Of a stretch of 64,000 nucleotides of DNA, positions 1 to 8,965 are shown piece by piece. Source of the DNA: Proteus columbae (GTDB lineage: Bacteria > Pseudomonadota > Gammaproteobacteria > Enterobacterales > Enterobacteriaceae); contig NZ_NGVR01000025.1 in assembly GCF_002777965.1 (NCBI RefSeq), positions 58,913-122,912 of the forward strand. The letters are read 5' to 3'. The stretch's first letter is position 1. Every line of letters begins with the position of its first letter. The notes below the pieces were generated by a model that searched no databases, was not told the origin of the DNA, and worked only from the letters and a program-made list of their open reading frames with translations. Both the position numbers and the translations under genes were made by a program.

Positions 1-483
1 GAAATGATCTGCCTTGAAGGTCAACAAGCTGGGTTATCTTGGTATACCGTACTTAAGAAAAGAGAAGGTTTTCGTCGCTGTTTTTTTGATTTTTCACCCG
101 AAAAAATTGCCAAAATGACAGATAAAGATGTTGAAGCTTTATTGCAAGATCCTGCAATTATTCGCCATCAAGGAAAAATTAACGCCATTATTAATAACGC
201 ACGTATTTTTATGACAATGGAAGAAAAAGGTGAAGATTTTAGTCAGTTTATTTGGCAATTCGTTGATAATAAACCCATTATTAATCAGTGGAACAATATA
301 TCCCAAGTACCAGCATCCACCGAAATCTCAGATAAAATGGCAAAAACGTTAAAGAAAAAAGGTTTTAAATTTGTTGGCACAACAACTTGCTACGCTTTTA
401 TGCAAGCCGTAGGTATGGTAAATGACCATATTCTCTCTTGTTTTTGTCGCCAAGAAGAGAGTAAGAACACCAATAAAAAGTAA
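1..483 (+). CDS. tag: DNA-3-methyladenine glycosylase I (5' end outside window)
   Basis: Base-excision repair enzyme that removes 3-methyladenine from alkylated DNA in the cytoplasm. The frame is open from base 1, so the first visible codon (Glu) corresponds to about residue 33 of E. coli Tag and roughly 32 N-terminal residues lie outside the window. The stretch ICLEGQQAGLSW carries the Glu and Trp of the 3-methyladenine pocket (E38 and W46 in E. coli Tag). Near the C-terminus, DHILSC keeps the His and Cys that, with a His and Cys in the missing N-terminus, bind the structural zinc of this family. The tail after that is Lys/Asn rich. The frame ends in TAA and avtA follows 170 bp later on the same strand. 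No oddity beyond the window cut. Confidence 0.95.
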   Translation, partial: EMICLEGQQAGLSWYTVLKKREGFRRCFFDFSPEKIAKMTDKDVEALLQDPAIIRHQGKINAIINNARIFMTMEEKGEDFSQFIWQFVDNKPIINQWNNISQVPASTEISDKMAKTLKKKGFKFVGTTTCYAFMQAVGMVNDHILSCFCRQEESKNTNKK

Positions 484-588
484 AATATGAGTTGAGTTAT
501 CTTTAATTTTTAATGTTATTAGTTTTATATTTCAATATGCAAAAGCATATTAATATTACTGCTCTATCATTTTGATTATAACTATTGA

Positions 589-650
589 TGCAGGTTAAAG
601 CTCGCGGTATGGTATTTCTTAACGAGAAAGCAACATAGAAGATACCTGCA
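589..650 (+). promoter_or_regulatory. avtA leader with RBS-covering inverted repeat
   Basis: TGCAGGT at 589-595 is the exact complement of ACCTGCA at 644-650, which ends 3 bases before the avtA ATG at 654. The weak ribosome-binding sequence (AGAAG, 638-642) would be in or beside the paired region. A second, shorter partner for the same right arm is GGTAT at 605-609 or 611-615. The pairing is visible; a role in controlling avtA translation is inference. Confidence 0.35.
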
Positions 651-653
651 AAG

Positions 654-1913
654 ATGACTCAACTATCACAATTTGGGCAAAAATTTGCTCAGCATTCAGG
701 CATTGCTCGCTTGATGCAAGACTTAAATGAAGGTATTCGCACACCTGGCGCTGTAATGCTCGGGGGCGGAAATCCTGCTCATATTCCTGAAATGGATAAC
801 TATTTTCGCCAATTACTGAAAGAGATGACAGAAAATGGCTCATTAAGTGATGCGGTTTGTAACTATGATGGCCCTCAAGGTAAAGATGCCATGTTACAAG
901 CGCTGGCGGTATGTTTAAAAGAGAAGTTAGGCTGGAATATTTCGGCGAAAAATATTGCACTAACTAATGGTAGTCAAAGTGCTTTTTTCTATCTGTTTAA
1001 TTTATTAGGTGGCACAACCAAGGATGGAAAAAAACGCAAAATTCTTTTCCCAATTGCCCCTGAATACATTGGTTATACTGATTCTGGATTAGAAGAAGAT
1101 CTGTTTGTTGCGAATAAGCCAACAATAGAAATGTTGCCGAATGGGCAATTTAAATATCATGTTGATTTTGCTCATCTTGAAATCAGTGATGATATTGCGG
1201 CTATTTGTGTTTCAAGACCAACAAACCCAACGGGTAATGTTATTACAGATGACGAGGTTGAAAAGCTAGAGGCTTTAGCTAAACGGCACAATATCCCTCT
1301 GATTATAGATAATGCTTACGGTGTTCCTTTTCCGGGTATTATTTTTACTCAAGCAACACCTCGTTGGAATGACAACACTATCCTTTGTATGAGTCTATCT
1401 AAGTTAGGCTTACCAGGGGCACGTTGTGGCATTATTATCGCCAATGAAGAGCTGATTTCAGCCATTACAAATGTTAACGGCATTATTAGCCTCGCACCGG
1501 GAGGAATTGGGCCTGCAATGGCATTAGAAATGCTAAAACGCGATGATTTAATGCGGTTATCCCAAGATGTGATAGGGCCTTTCTATCATCAAAGAGTACT
1601 TGAAACTATTCATATTATTCGCCGCTATTTACCTGAAGAACGTTGTCTTATTCATAAGCCTGAAGGTGCAATCTTTTTATGGCTTTGGTTTAAAGACTTA
1701 CCTGTTTCTTGTGAAGAGCTTTATCGTCGTTTGAAAAAGCGTGGTGTATTAATGGTGCCGGGGCATTACTTCTTTCCGGGATTAGAAAATTCATGGGATC
1801 ACGCTCATCAATGTATGCGAATGAATTACGTACCTGAGCCTGAATTGATTGAGAAAGGAATAAAAATTCTGGCTGAAGAAATCGAGAATATCTATCAGCC
1901 AGTGAATATCTAA
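654..1913 (+). CDS. avtA: Valine--pyruvate aminotransferase
   Basis: PLP-dependent fold-type I aminotransferase that interconverts valine + pyruvate and 2-oxoisovalerate + alanine, and contributes to alanine and valine synthesis. The 419-residue protein aligns from memory with E. coli AvtA over its full length: N-terminal SQFGQKFA, substrate-loop GGGNPAHIP near residue 37, a SRPTNPTGN segment near 188, and the PLP-lysine motif SLSKLGLPGARCG near residue 249. The start at 654 is the only ATG that gives the family N-terminus. Gene stands alone: it is followed by the convergent yidE gene. The leader holds an inverted repeat next to the start codon. No truncation or unusual composition. Confidence 0.95.
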   Translation: MTQLSQFGQKFAQHSGIARLMQDLNEGIRTPGAVMLGGGNPAHIPEMDNYFRQLLKEMTENGSLSDAVCNYDGPQGKDAMLQALAVCLKEKLGWNISAKNIALTNGSQSAFFYLFNLLGGTTKDGKKRKILFPIAPEYIGYTDSGLEEDLFVANKPTIEMLPNGQFKYHVDFAHLEISDDIAAICVSRPTNPTGNVITDDEVEKLEALAKRHNIPLIIDNAYGVPFPGIIFTQATPRWNDNTILCMSLSKLGLPGARCGIIIANEELISAITNVNGIISLAPGGIGPAMALEMLKRDDLMRLSQDVIGPFYHQRVLETIHIIRRYLPEERCLIHKPEGAIFLWLWFKDLPVSCEELYRRLKKRGVLMVPGHYFFPGLENSWDHAHQCMRMNYVPEPELIEKGIKILAEEIENIYQPVNI

Positions 1914-1944
1914 TAAAAATGCCCCTTCAGCGAGAAGAAGGGGC
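1912..1944 (-). terminator. Intrinsic terminator of yidE (possibly shared with avtA)
   Basis: Perfect 8-bp stem GCCCCTTC/GAAGGGGC (1921-1928 with 1937-1944). Read on the minus strand the stem is followed by GCATTTTTATT, which gives a U-tract, so it fits the end of the yidE transcript; on the plus strand it lies just after avtA but lacks a U-run. Confidence 0.7.
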
Positions 1945-2178
1945 AAAGACAATAACGAGGACTTTTGAGCATAAGTTTGACGGAAAGAAATTGATTACTA
2001 AAAATTTAGCAATCCGTCTCAATCTAAATTTCTTAGCACGAGAACCATTAAAACAGATATTTATAAAATCTATGGCTTAAATAAGAGCCATTCATTGCCT
2101 TAATTATCTCTCTGCTAAGCTAAATGTGGATTTTGATAACAAATTTGGTTCAACTATTTAATATATTTATTATTTTTA

Positions 2179-3837
2179 CTACAAAGTCCATATAATAAGT
2201 GCCATTAATTGTGGTGTTATGATGCGTAAAAACATTGCTAAAGGGTAAACTGTGGCATAGGAAAGTGCGGCAGCCCCACTTGAGCTATGAATTGAGTTTG
2301 CGAAGGCTAATGCAGGGGGATCTGTCATTGAACCTGCTAACATTCCGCAGAGGCTTAAATAATTAAGCTTAAAGAAGACTCTGGCTATCATACCGACAAT
2401 TAATAATGGTAGTAACGTAATCAAAATACCGTAGCCAATCCAACTCAAGCCTTGACCATAAATTAATGTTTCAACAAATTCACCACCAGAGTTTAGTCCT
2501 ACCACCGCAAGAAACATGACAATACCTAGCTCTCGCAATGCCAAGTTTGCACTTGGAGGCATAAACCAATAGAGCTTACCAAATGTACCAATACGCCCTA
2601 AAATTAAGGCTACAACAAGGGGACCGCCTGCTAATCCCAGTTTAAGTGCCACAGGAATACCAGGAATAAAAATAGGAATAGAGCCAAGTAAAACCCCTAA
2701 GCCGATACCAATAAAGACAGGGAGCATTTGAACTTGTTCTAATTTCTGACGAGCGTTACCTAACAGGACTGTAATGGCTTCAATAGATTCTGGGCGTCCA
2801 ACAACATTAAGAATATCCCCGAATTGCAACATACTATTATTACTTGGAATAAGTTCGATACCCGCGCGGTTCAATCGAGTTACTACAACATCGTATTTTC
2901 TTTTCAGATCCAGATCTTTTAAACGCTTACTGAGCACAGAATCATTTGTTACAACAACCCGCACTGATTGCAGTAAATTTGTTGATGTTGAAAGTGAAGC
3001 ATCAACCTCTTCACCAAGTACTAGGCGTACTTTATTGAGATCTTCTTTTGAACCCACAATATGCAGCAAATCTCCCAACTGAATAATTGTTGATGGCATA
3101 GGTACCATGATGTTATCTCCCCGCTTTAAGCGGGAGCAGACAATGGCATCTTCATTGAGCAGAGGAATATCTTGCATTAATAAGCCATCTAAATTGGGGT
3201 TTTTAATCGCAATATTAATGGTATGTAGTGCATCTTTAGTGCTGTGTTGTTGGCTGCTAAACGCTTTTGCTTCTTCATCAATGTTGATTTTAAAGAACAC
3301 ACGAATCAGCCACATTACTAGTAGAATGCCACAGATCCCCATGGGATAAGCCATGGCATAGCCCATCCCCATTTGCCCCACAGAAGTTGGGTCAACATGC
3401 AAATCAGTCAGTATTTGTTGTCCTGCACCTAAAGAAGGGGTGTTGGTTACAGCACCTGAAAAAATACCCAAAATAATAGGCAAAGGAACGTCAAATAAAC
3501 GATAAATAGACGCGGTTATAATTGAGCCAAGAAGAATAATTAATATGGCAAAGGCGTTTAGTTTTAAGCCCGAAACACGTAGTGAGGAGAAAAAACCAGG
3601 GCCGACTTGGATACCAATAGTATAAACGAAAAGAATAAGCCCAAATTCTTGAATAAAATGAAGGGTTTGTGCATTAAGTGAGAAGTTATAGTGCTGAGCA
3701 AAGTGGCCAATAATAATGCCACCAAAAAGAACACCGCCTATCCCTAGACTGACTCGATAGATTTTGATATTGCCAATCCAAAGACCTAGAGCGCCTGCTA
3801 ATGACAACATCACCATTGTTAATGCAATATCACTCAT
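2179..3837 (-). CDS. yidE: YidE family putative transporter (AspT/YidE/YbjL)
   Basis: Predicted inner-membrane secondary transporter of the aspartate:alanine exchanger family; substrate unknown. The 552 residues match E. coli YidE in length and order: N-terminal membrane domain of about five segments (residues 1-170, with GIQVGPGFF and [16 protein letters not shown]), two cytoplasmic TrkA-C (RCK_C) domains at about 200-360 with the repeated QxGDxLxxVG pattern, and a C-terminal membrane domain holding the second half of the internal repeat ([11 protein letters not shown] near 505). In E. coli the neighbours are ibpB, ibpA and yidQ; here yidQ is the divergent neighbour but no ibp gene lies between. 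Start chosen at 3837, preceded by AGGATC. Confidence 0.93.
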   Translation of the reverse strand: MSDIALTMVMLSLAGALGLWIGNIKIYRVSLGIGGVLFGGIIIGHFAQHYNFSLNAQTLHFIQEFGLILFVYTIGIQVGPGFFSSLRVSGLKLNAFAILIILLGSIITASIYRLFDVPLPIILGIFSGAVTNTPSLGAGQQILTDLHVDPTSVGQMGMGYAMAYPMGICGILLVMWLIRVFFKINIDEEAKAFSSQQHSTKDALHTINIAIKNPNLDGLLMQDIPLLNEDAIVCSRLKRGDNIMVPMPSTIIQLGDLLHIVGSKEDLNKVRLVLGEEVDASLSTSTNLLQSVRVVVTNDSVLSKRLKDLDLKRKYDVVVTRLNRAGIELIPSNNSMLQFGDILNVVGRPESIEAITVLLGNARQKLEQVQMLPVFIGIGLGVLLGSIPIFIPGIPVALKLGLAGGPLVVALILGRIGTFGKLYWFMPPSANLALRELGIVMFLAVVGLNSGGEFVETLIYGQGLSWIGYGILITLLPLLIVGMIARVFFKLNYLSLCGMLAGSMTDPPALAFANSIHSSSGAAALSYATVYPLAMFLRIITPQLMALIIWTL

Positions 3838-4227
3838 AAAAAAGATCCTGTACCCAAAAATAACAATGAGAAAATTTGAGCTAAAACGATAAACCTATTT
3901 TGGCAAATAACAATGAAAGTCGCTGTGTCTTATCGCACAGATTCAACATATATAGAGATCAAAAAAACAAGAAAGATAAATATAGAGTTAAAGTGTTTAT
4001 TTAAAATAATGACGGTTGAATTTTAATATCATCGAAACATAATAATTAATAATATTATTATGCTTTTTTTAATTAGATAAAGTGAAACTTTCTTATACTA
4101 GAATTATTTATTTAATGACTGAAAAATTAAGCTTTTTTATATCATCTTTCTCTTGTCCTGTAAGAGAAAACAGGTTTAACTATATGATAAAAAGCGTTGA
4201 CTACAGATCTCGTTTTATAGGTGCCCT
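3838..4227. other. yidE/yidQ intergenic region without ibpAB
   Basis: 390 bp, strongly AT-rich, must hold the divergent promoters of yidE and yidQ. No open frame was found. E. coli has the small heat-shock genes ibpA and ibpB at this position; nothing resembling them is present. It contains an intrinsic terminator-like hairpin on the plus strand (4038-4070) that has no gene in front of it. Confidence 0.5.
4038..4070 (+). terminator. Orphan AT-only terminator-like hairpin
   Basis: Nine-bp stem CATAATAAT/ATTATTATG (4038-4046 with 4054-4062), 7-nt loop, followed by C and seven Ts. No plus-strand gene precedes it between yidE and here, so it could end a short unannotated RNA or be a leftover of lost genes. 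The AT-only stem makes termination efficiency doubtful. Confidence 0.35.
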
Positions 4228-4563
4228 ATGATATTCAGAACGACAAGTAAAAATTTAACATTAGTCACATTTTTGACGACATTACTGACAGGTTGCTCAA
4301 GTGTTATGACTCATGCAGGCCCGAATAAAGAACTTTATTCAGGAACAAAAAATAACATGACAATGCTAAAAGATGATGAAACCGGATGGGCAATGAAACC
4401 ATTGGTTATTATCGATCTCCCTTTTAGTGCCGTATTAGATACTTTATTATTACCTTATGATTATTATACTCAGGGTGATGATAAAAGTGATAATTCACCT
4501 AAAGAACGCATAAAAAGATTGGAAAGTACAACTGCGAATAATAATCATGAAAATAAGAATTAA
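4228..4563 (+). CDS. yidQ: YidQ/YceK family lipoprotein
   Basis: Predicted outer- or inner-membrane lipoprotein of 111 residues. Residues 1-22 form a signal peptide ending in the lipobox LLTG-C with the lipidated Cys at 23. The mature part has the family core: CSSVMTHAG, DDETGWAM and a PLVIIDLPFSAVLDTLLLPYD stretch split here as PLVIIDLP plus LDTLLLPYD, matching E. coli YidQ closely. The function of the family is not known. It keeps its E. coli position beside yidE. The C-terminus is Lys/Asn rich and longer than needed for the core, as is usual. ATG is in a good position after a weak GGTG. Confidence 0.88.
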   Translation: MIFRTTSKNLTLVTFLTTLLTGCSSVMTHAGPNKELYSGTKNNMTMLKDDETGWAMKPLVIIDLPFSAVLDTLLLPYDYYTQGDDKSDNSPKERIKRLESTTANNNHENKN

Positions 4564-4618
4564 TATCAAATTAATGACTAAATAAGTAATTATATTTAGT
4601 CATTATCTGTTTGTTTGA

Positions 4619-4924
4619 TTATTTATTTAGAGCCATTTCTTCTTTAGGGCCAAACATTTTATTCAAACTATTAAGCTCTTGCATTTCCTTGTCACATATT
4701 ACTTTTTGTTCTGCTAGAGGCGCTGTCATTATCTGCTTTTTGCTTTGCTCGAAGTTAGCCTTAATCTCCGGCATATTATGTTTTAGATCTTCTCTTTGAG
4801 AAATGTACTGAATAAATTTATCAGCTTCTTTAAAGTACACTCGGCAAGCATGAGCTGTAGATGCTTGAGCTGGAAGTGTGGTTGACAATAAAAGTAATAC
4901 GACACCCCACCAACATTGTTTCAT
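4619..4924 (-). CDS. Small exported hypothetical protein (DUF5339-like)
   Basis: 101 residues with a clear Sec signal peptide (hydrophobic core GVVLLLLSTTLPA, cleavage likely after AQA near residue 21). The mature protein is about 80 residues, helical and charged, with two cysteines (CRVYFKEAD and VICDKEMQ) that could form a disulfide in the periplasm. It resembles the short DUF5339 proteins of Morganellaceae and Pasteurellaceae, but that is from memory and unverified. Function unknown. Convergent with yidQ, separated by 56 bp; no operon partner. Confidence 0.6.
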   Translation of the reverse strand: MKQCWWGVVLLLLSTTLPAQASTAHACRVYFKEADKFIQYISQREDLKHNMPEIKANFEQSKKQIMTAPLAEQKVICDKEMQELNSLNKMFGPKEEMALNK

Positions 4925-5182
4925 TCTCTAAACTACCTACCTTATTTGACATAAGTGAATTATATAAAAAGCACACTAATTAGACGATAATAATTAAGAA
5001 TAAATTTGTTATTTTTTTTCATATTTTATGGATAACGTAAAGAAAGCCATAGTAAAACGAAGAAAGAAAGGTGAGCTTGTTACAATAAAGCTAAAACACA
5101 CCTCTTTTTTATGATAAAAAAGTTAAAAATCAACCATTTTGGTTGAAAACCATACGAACAGTCAGGAGATACTAAAAAAGTA

Positions 5183-5211
5183 TTGACGGAGTGGGCTTCT
5201 GGCAGTAAGAT
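5183..5211 (+). promoter_or_regulatory. tRNA-Pro promoter
   Basis: TTGACG (5183-5188), 17-bp spacer and TAAGAT (5206-5211), ending 12 bp before the mature tRNA 5' end. The GC-rich bases after the -10 (GCACCTC) resemble the discriminator of stringently controlled stable-RNA promoters. Confidence 0.75.
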
Positions 5212-5223
5212 GCACCTCGTTTT

Positions 5224-5300
5224 CGGCGAGTAGCGCAGCCTGGTAGCGCAACTGGTTTGGGACCAGTGGGTCGGAGGTTCGAATCCTCTCTCGCCGACCA
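5224..5300 (+). tRNA. tRNA-Pro (anticodon UGG)
   Basis: 77 nt including an encoded CCA. The acceptor arms CGGCGAG/CTCGCCG pair perfectly, the D arm has AGCGCAGCCTGGTAGCGC, the anticodon arm is ACTGG-TTTGGGA-CCAGT with UGG at positions 34-36, and the T arm is GGAGG-TTCGAAT-CCTCT. It is nearly identical to E. coli proM. In E. coli proM closes an argX-hisR-leuT-proM operon; here it is a lone gene with its own promoter and terminator. Confidence 0.97.
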
Positions 5301-5307
5301 TATTAAG

Positions 5308-5333
5308 AAACCCCGCTTTTAAAGCGGGGTTTT
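5308..5333 (+). terminator. tRNA-Pro intrinsic terminator
   Basis: Stem ACCCCGC/GCGGGGT (5310-5316 with 5324-5330), extendable by A-T pairs, followed by TTTTG. It starts 8 bases after the tRNA CCA end. Confidence 0.85.
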
Positions 5334-5364
5334 GTCGTTTTAGCCTTACCAAAATACCGTGCTC

Positions 5365-5550
5365 TTATTTTTTGATTTCGCCATAAATGGTATTTTCTCT
5401 CGATAATCTAACTTCTATTTCATCTCCATCTTGCATTCCAAACTCCCATTTCGTTCAGAAACAGATAACCGTGGAAATATTTTCCAAATCAAGAAAAATA
5501 TTGGCTGGAAATGGCTTTGGATTTAGCAGGCTCAATAAAGTTGTTTGCCC
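5365..5550 (-). pseudogene. Possible remnant of an unidentified gene
   Basis: On the minus strand the frame from 5550 to the stop at 5365-5367 reads like protein rather than noise (segments NPKPFPANIFLDLENIS and GMQDGDEIEVRLSRENTIYG), is interrupted once by TGA at 5455-5457, and has no start codon before the upstream stop at 5551-5553. The balanced, charged composition of the C-terminal part suggests a small beta domain, but I do not recognise the family. It could be a chance open stretch. Confidence 0.25.
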
Positions 5551-6134
5551 TTAAATTATCTTAGAAACGCCTAATGAATAACCTAAAGGGATCTTTAAGT
5601 TTTTCATCCAACCCTCTTTTTATTGAGGATGGAATGTCTGAAAATATTGAAAAAATATAAATTTTTCACTATAAAAGCATGAAAATTATTAATAACAGAC
5701 TGAGTCTAATAGTCTTATCTAGTTAACTGATTTGTTAAGAGCCAAAAATTGACACTTTTCACTCTATTTGCCTGATTAAAACTGAAATCAGGATCCTCTA
5801 GCAAGGTGATTATTTTTCTTCCATAACAGAATAAAGCACCAAGTTCTTTGTTTCATTTCAAAATATTCGTTCAAAATTTAAGCGGTTAATCACAAATTAT
5901 GGCTTTTTTTAAAATAGTCATTTCACTTAAGGATTTCTTAATGTGTGGTTTTATTGACTAGATATTAGCCAGAGACTTATTTTTTTATTCTGAGTTTGTT
6001 CGATATTCGTTTCATTTGTGTTTATAACTTGTTCTTTTTACCTTCTAACACCTTATTGACGTAAGGGAATACAGTTGGTTAATTGAACAATGACAAAATA
6101 AAAAGGTATTCCGTTTTTAAACAGGAAACCAAAA

Positions 6135-6155
6135 CACAACAGAACAATTTCGGAG
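6135..6155 (+). promoter_or_regulatory. dppA ribosome-binding region with GcvB-type target motif
   Basis: CACAACA at 6135-6141 lies 12 bp before the Shine-Dalgarno GGAG (6152-6155). In E. coli and Salmonella the small RNA GcvB represses dppA by pairing its G/U-rich R1 region to a C/A-rich sequence containing this motif near the ribosome-binding site. The motif is seen; use by a GcvB of this organism is inference. Confidence 0.5.
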
Positions 6156-6159
6156 AGTA

Positions 6160-7770
6160 ATGATGAAAAGCTCCAAAAAACAGACAGGAATTTTGACCGC
6201 TACAATTGGATTGCTCGCATTAGCTGTTTCTGCGGGTGTACAGGCAAAAACATTGGTGTATTGCTCTGAAGGTTCACCTGAAGGATTTAACCCTCAGTTA
6301 TTTACCTCTGGAACAACTTATGACGCAAGTTCAGTGCCTATCTATGACCGTTTAGTTGAATTTAAACTGGGTACAACAGAAATTATTCCGGGCTTAGCTG
6401 AAAGCTGGGATGTGAGCGATGATGGCAAAGTGTATACCTTCCATTTGCGTAAAGGCGTGAATTGGCATAGTAGTAAAACCTTTAAGCCAACGCGTGAATT
6501 TAATGCGGATGACGTGATGTATACGTTTATGCGTCAAATGGATCCAAAACATCCTTATCATAAAGTCTCTGGTGGAAGTTATGAATACTTCTCCGGCATG
6601 GATATGAACAACATGATCGAGAAAATCGAGAAAGTTGATGATCATACCGTTCGTTTTGTTTTAACTCGCTCAGAAGCGCCTTTTATTGCTGATATGGCAA
6701 TGGACTTTGCATCTATATTATCTGCTGAATATGCAGATAATATGATGAAAGCAGGTACACCTGAGAAAGTGGATCTCGATCCTATTGGTACAGGGCCTTT
6801 TCAATTACAGCAATATCAAAAAGATTCTCGTATTCTTTATAAAGCCAACGACCAATATTGGGGTAAAAAACCAGATATTGACCGTTTAGTCTTTTCTATT
6901 ACACCTGATGCCTCTGTACGATATGCAAAACTGCAAAAAGGCGAGTGTCAGGCAATGCCTTTCCCAAATCCTGCTGATATTGCGAAGATGAAGCAAAATA
7001 GCGATATCAATCTGTTAGAACAACCTGGACTAAACGTGGGTTATATCTCTTTTAACGTTGAGAAAAAACCACTGGATAACCAAAAAGTTCGCCAAGCATT
7101 AAGTATGGCGGTGAATAAAGACGCCATTATTGAAGCGGTTTATCAAGGTGCAGGTCAGAAGGCGAAAAACCTTATTCCTCCTACAATGTGGGGTTATAAC
7201 GATGATATCGTCGATTATGAATATAACCCTGAAAAAGCGAAAGCACTGCTAAAAGAAGCTGGTCTTGCCGATGGTTTTACTATCGACTTATGGGCAATGC
7301 CGGTACAGCGTCCTTATAACCCAAATGCCCGCCGTATGGCTGAAATGGTACAAGCGGATTGGGAAAAAATTGGTGTTAAAACCAAAATTGTGAGTTACGA
7401 GTGGGGCGAGTATCTCAAGCGTGCTAAGTCTGGCGAACACCAAGCTGTCATGATGGGTTGGACAGGTGATAATGGGGATCCAGATAACTTCTTCGCTACG
7501 CTATTTAGTTGTGCGGCAAAAGAGCAAGGATCAAACTATTCAAAATGGTGCTATAAGCCATTTGAAGATCTGATCCAGCCTGCACGAGTAGCCGCTGATC
7601 ACGAAAAGCGTGTTGAACTTTACAAACAAGCTCAAGTTGTTATGCATGATCAAGCACCGGCTCTGATTATTGCTCACTCGACGGTTTATGAGCCAGTGAG
7701 TAAAAAAGTAGAAAACTACGTGGTTGATCCATTAGGCAAACATCACTTCGAGAATGTCTCTCTTAAATAA
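6160..7770 (+). CDS. dppA: Dipeptide ABC transporter substrate-binding protein
   Basis: Periplasmic binding protein that delivers dipeptides (and in E. coli also haem) to DppBCDF. 536 residues; Sec signal peptide of 29 residues ending VQA before [17 protein letters not shown]. The SBP_bac_5 domain fills the rest, with the family signature region around residue 70-100 ([22 protein letters not shown]). Two cysteine pairs are conserved with E. coli DppA (one is YCSEG). Two tandem ATGs (6160 and 6163) follow the GGAG at 6152. First gene of dppABCDF; a stem-loop separates it from dppB, consistent with the binding protein being made in excess. Confidence 0.96.
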   Translation: MMKSSKKQTGILTATIGLLALAVSAGVQAKTLVYCSEGSPEGFNPQLFTSGTTYDASSVPIYDRLVEFKLGTTEIIPGLAESWDVSDDGKVYTFHLRKGVNWHSSKTFKPTREFNADDVMYTFMRQMDPKHPYHKVSGGSYEYFSGMDMNNMIEKIEKVDDHTVRFVLTRSEAPFIADMAMDFASILSAEYADNMMKAGTPEKVDLDPIGTGPFQLQQYQKDSRILYKANDQYWGKKPDIDRLVFSITPDASVRYAKLQKGECQAMPFPNPADIAKMKQNSDINLLEQPGLNVGYISFNVEKKPLDNQKVRQALSMAVNKDAIIEAVYQGAGQKAKNLIPPTMWGYNDDIVDYEYNPEKAKALLKEAGLADGFTIDLWAMPVQRPYNPNARRMAEMVQADWEKIGVKTKIVSYEWGEYLKRAKSGEHQAVMMGWTGDNGDPDNFFATLFSCAAKEQGSNYSKWCYKPFEDLIQPARVAADHEKRVELYKQAQVVMHDQAPALIIAHSTVYEPVSKKVENYVVDPLGKHHFENVSLK

Positions 7771-7804
7771 TAGCAATACCTAATCGTTGGGTTGCCTTAA
7801 GTAC

Positions 7805-7829
7805 GGTGTCTTTCTTTATGAAAGACACC
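7805..7829 (+). terminator. dppA-dppB intercistronic stem-loop
   Basis: Perfect 10-bp stem GGTGTCTTTC/GAAAGACACC (7805-7814 with 7820-7829) with a 5-nt loop and no U-tract. Such structures after a binding-protein gene usually protect the upstream mRNA or cause partial termination, giving more DppA than transporter. The role here is inferred from position. Confidence 0.55.
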
Positions 7830-7935
7830 GCTATTCAATAATAACGAATACATTCAGTACACTGTGGGCGCAGGGGACTTTCCCCTGATTTATCAGCGCT
7901 ATCTTTTAGCTGATGTTTGAAAAGAGAATTAGGAT

Positions 7936-8955
7936 ATGCTGCAATTTATCCTTCAACGTTTGGGACTTGTGATCCCTACGTTTATCGGAATTACATTACT
8001 GACGTTTATTTTTGTTCATCTTATTCCCGGCGATCCGGTAATGATCATGGCGGGTGAACGTGGACTTTCTCCAGAACGACATGCTTATTTAATGGCTGAG
8101 TTAGGGCTGGATAAGCCTTTATGGCAACAATATATCAATTACCTAAATGGCATTTTACATGGTGATTTAGGTATCTCATTAAAAAGCCGCATTCCTGTAT
8201 GGGATGAATTTTTACCTCGCTTTAAAGCTACTTTAGAACTTGGCGTTTGCGCCATGATTTTTGCGGTTTCGGTTGGGATCCCCGTTGGTGTTTTGGCTGC
8301 GGTAAAACGTGGCTCTATCTTTGATCACACCGCGATTAGTGTGTCATTAGCAGGTTACTCTATGCCAATTTTCTGGTGGGGGATCATGTTAATCATGCTA
8401 GTGTCTGTAAAATTAGACCTAACCCCTGTCTCTGGGCGTCTCGCTGATAGTGTCTTTTTAGATGACAGCAATCCACTCACTGGATTTATGCTAATTGATA
8501 CCTTTATTTGGGGTGAGGAAGGGGATTTCTTAGATGCAGTTCATCACATCATTTTACCTGCCATAGTATTAGGAACCATTCCTTTAGCTGTTATCGTGCG
8601 TATGACGCGTTCTTCGATGCTTGAAGTATTAGGCGAAGATTATATTCGTACTGCTAGAGCAAAAGGTTTAAGCCGTGCTCGTGTCATTCTTATCCACGCA
8701 TTACGCAATGCAATGTTACCTGTTGTCACCGTTATTGGATTACAAGTTGGAACAATGCTGGCTGGCGCAATCTTAACAGAAACTATTTTCTCATGGCCGG
8801 GATTAGGACGCTGGTTGATTGATGCCTTACAGCGACGCGATTATCCAGTTGTTCAAGGTGGTGTGCTTTTAATTGCAACGATGATTATCTTTGTCAATCT
8901 GTTGGTTGATGTTCTTTATGGCATTGTGAATCCGCGTATTCGCCATAAAAAATAA
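7936..8955 (+). CDS. dppB: Dipeptide ABC transporter permease DppB
   Basis: Inner-membrane permease subunit; forms the channel with DppC. 339 residues, as in E. coli. N-terminal segment MLQFILQRLGLVIPTFIGITLLTF is the first helix; five more membrane segments follow, and the cytoplasmic EAA loop that contacts the ATPases is at about 238-270 (TARAKGLSRARVILIHALR followed by NAMLP). The Shine-Dalgarno AGAGAATTAGGAT precedes ATG 7936. Second gene of the operon, 165 bp after dppA and 10 bp before dppC. Confidence 0.95.
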   Translation: MLQFILQRLGLVIPTFIGITLLTFIFVHLIPGDPVMIMAGERGLSPERHAYLMAELGLDKPLWQQYINYLNGILHGDLGISLKSRIPVWDEFLPRFKATLELGVCAMIFAVSVGIPVGVLAAVKRGSIFDHTAISVSLAGYSMPIFWWGIMLIMLVSVKLDLTPVSGRLADSVFLDDSNPLTGFMLIDTFIWGEEGDFLDAVHHIILPAIVLGTIPLAVIVRMTRSSMLEVLGEDYIRTARAKGLSRARVILIHALRNAMLPVVTVIGLQVGTMLAGAILTETIFSWPGLGRWLIDALQRRDYPVVQGGVLLIATMIIFVNLLVDVLYGIVNPRIRHKK

Positions 8956-8965
8956 GGAATGCATA

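Larger units (their letters stand above)
5334..6159. other. Long region between tRNA-Pro and dppA
   Basis: About 825 bp without an intact gene. Nearest the tRNA it holds a possible decayed minus-strand frame (5365-5550, listed separately). The rest is AT-rich and must contain the dppA promoter and 5' UTR; a possible -35 TTGACG lies at 6056-6061, without a good -10. Small inverted repeats are present (CCTGATT..AATCAGG near 5771-5793; GGAATAC at 6065-6071 with GTATTCC at 6105-6111 followed by GTTTTT), which may be leader structure. Confidence 0.4.

Noticed and set aside
5080..5352. Minus-strand ORF of 90 codons across the tRNA-Pro gene (contains [14 protein letters not shown])
   Set aside because: This is the well-known artefact of translating the antisense strand of a tRNA.
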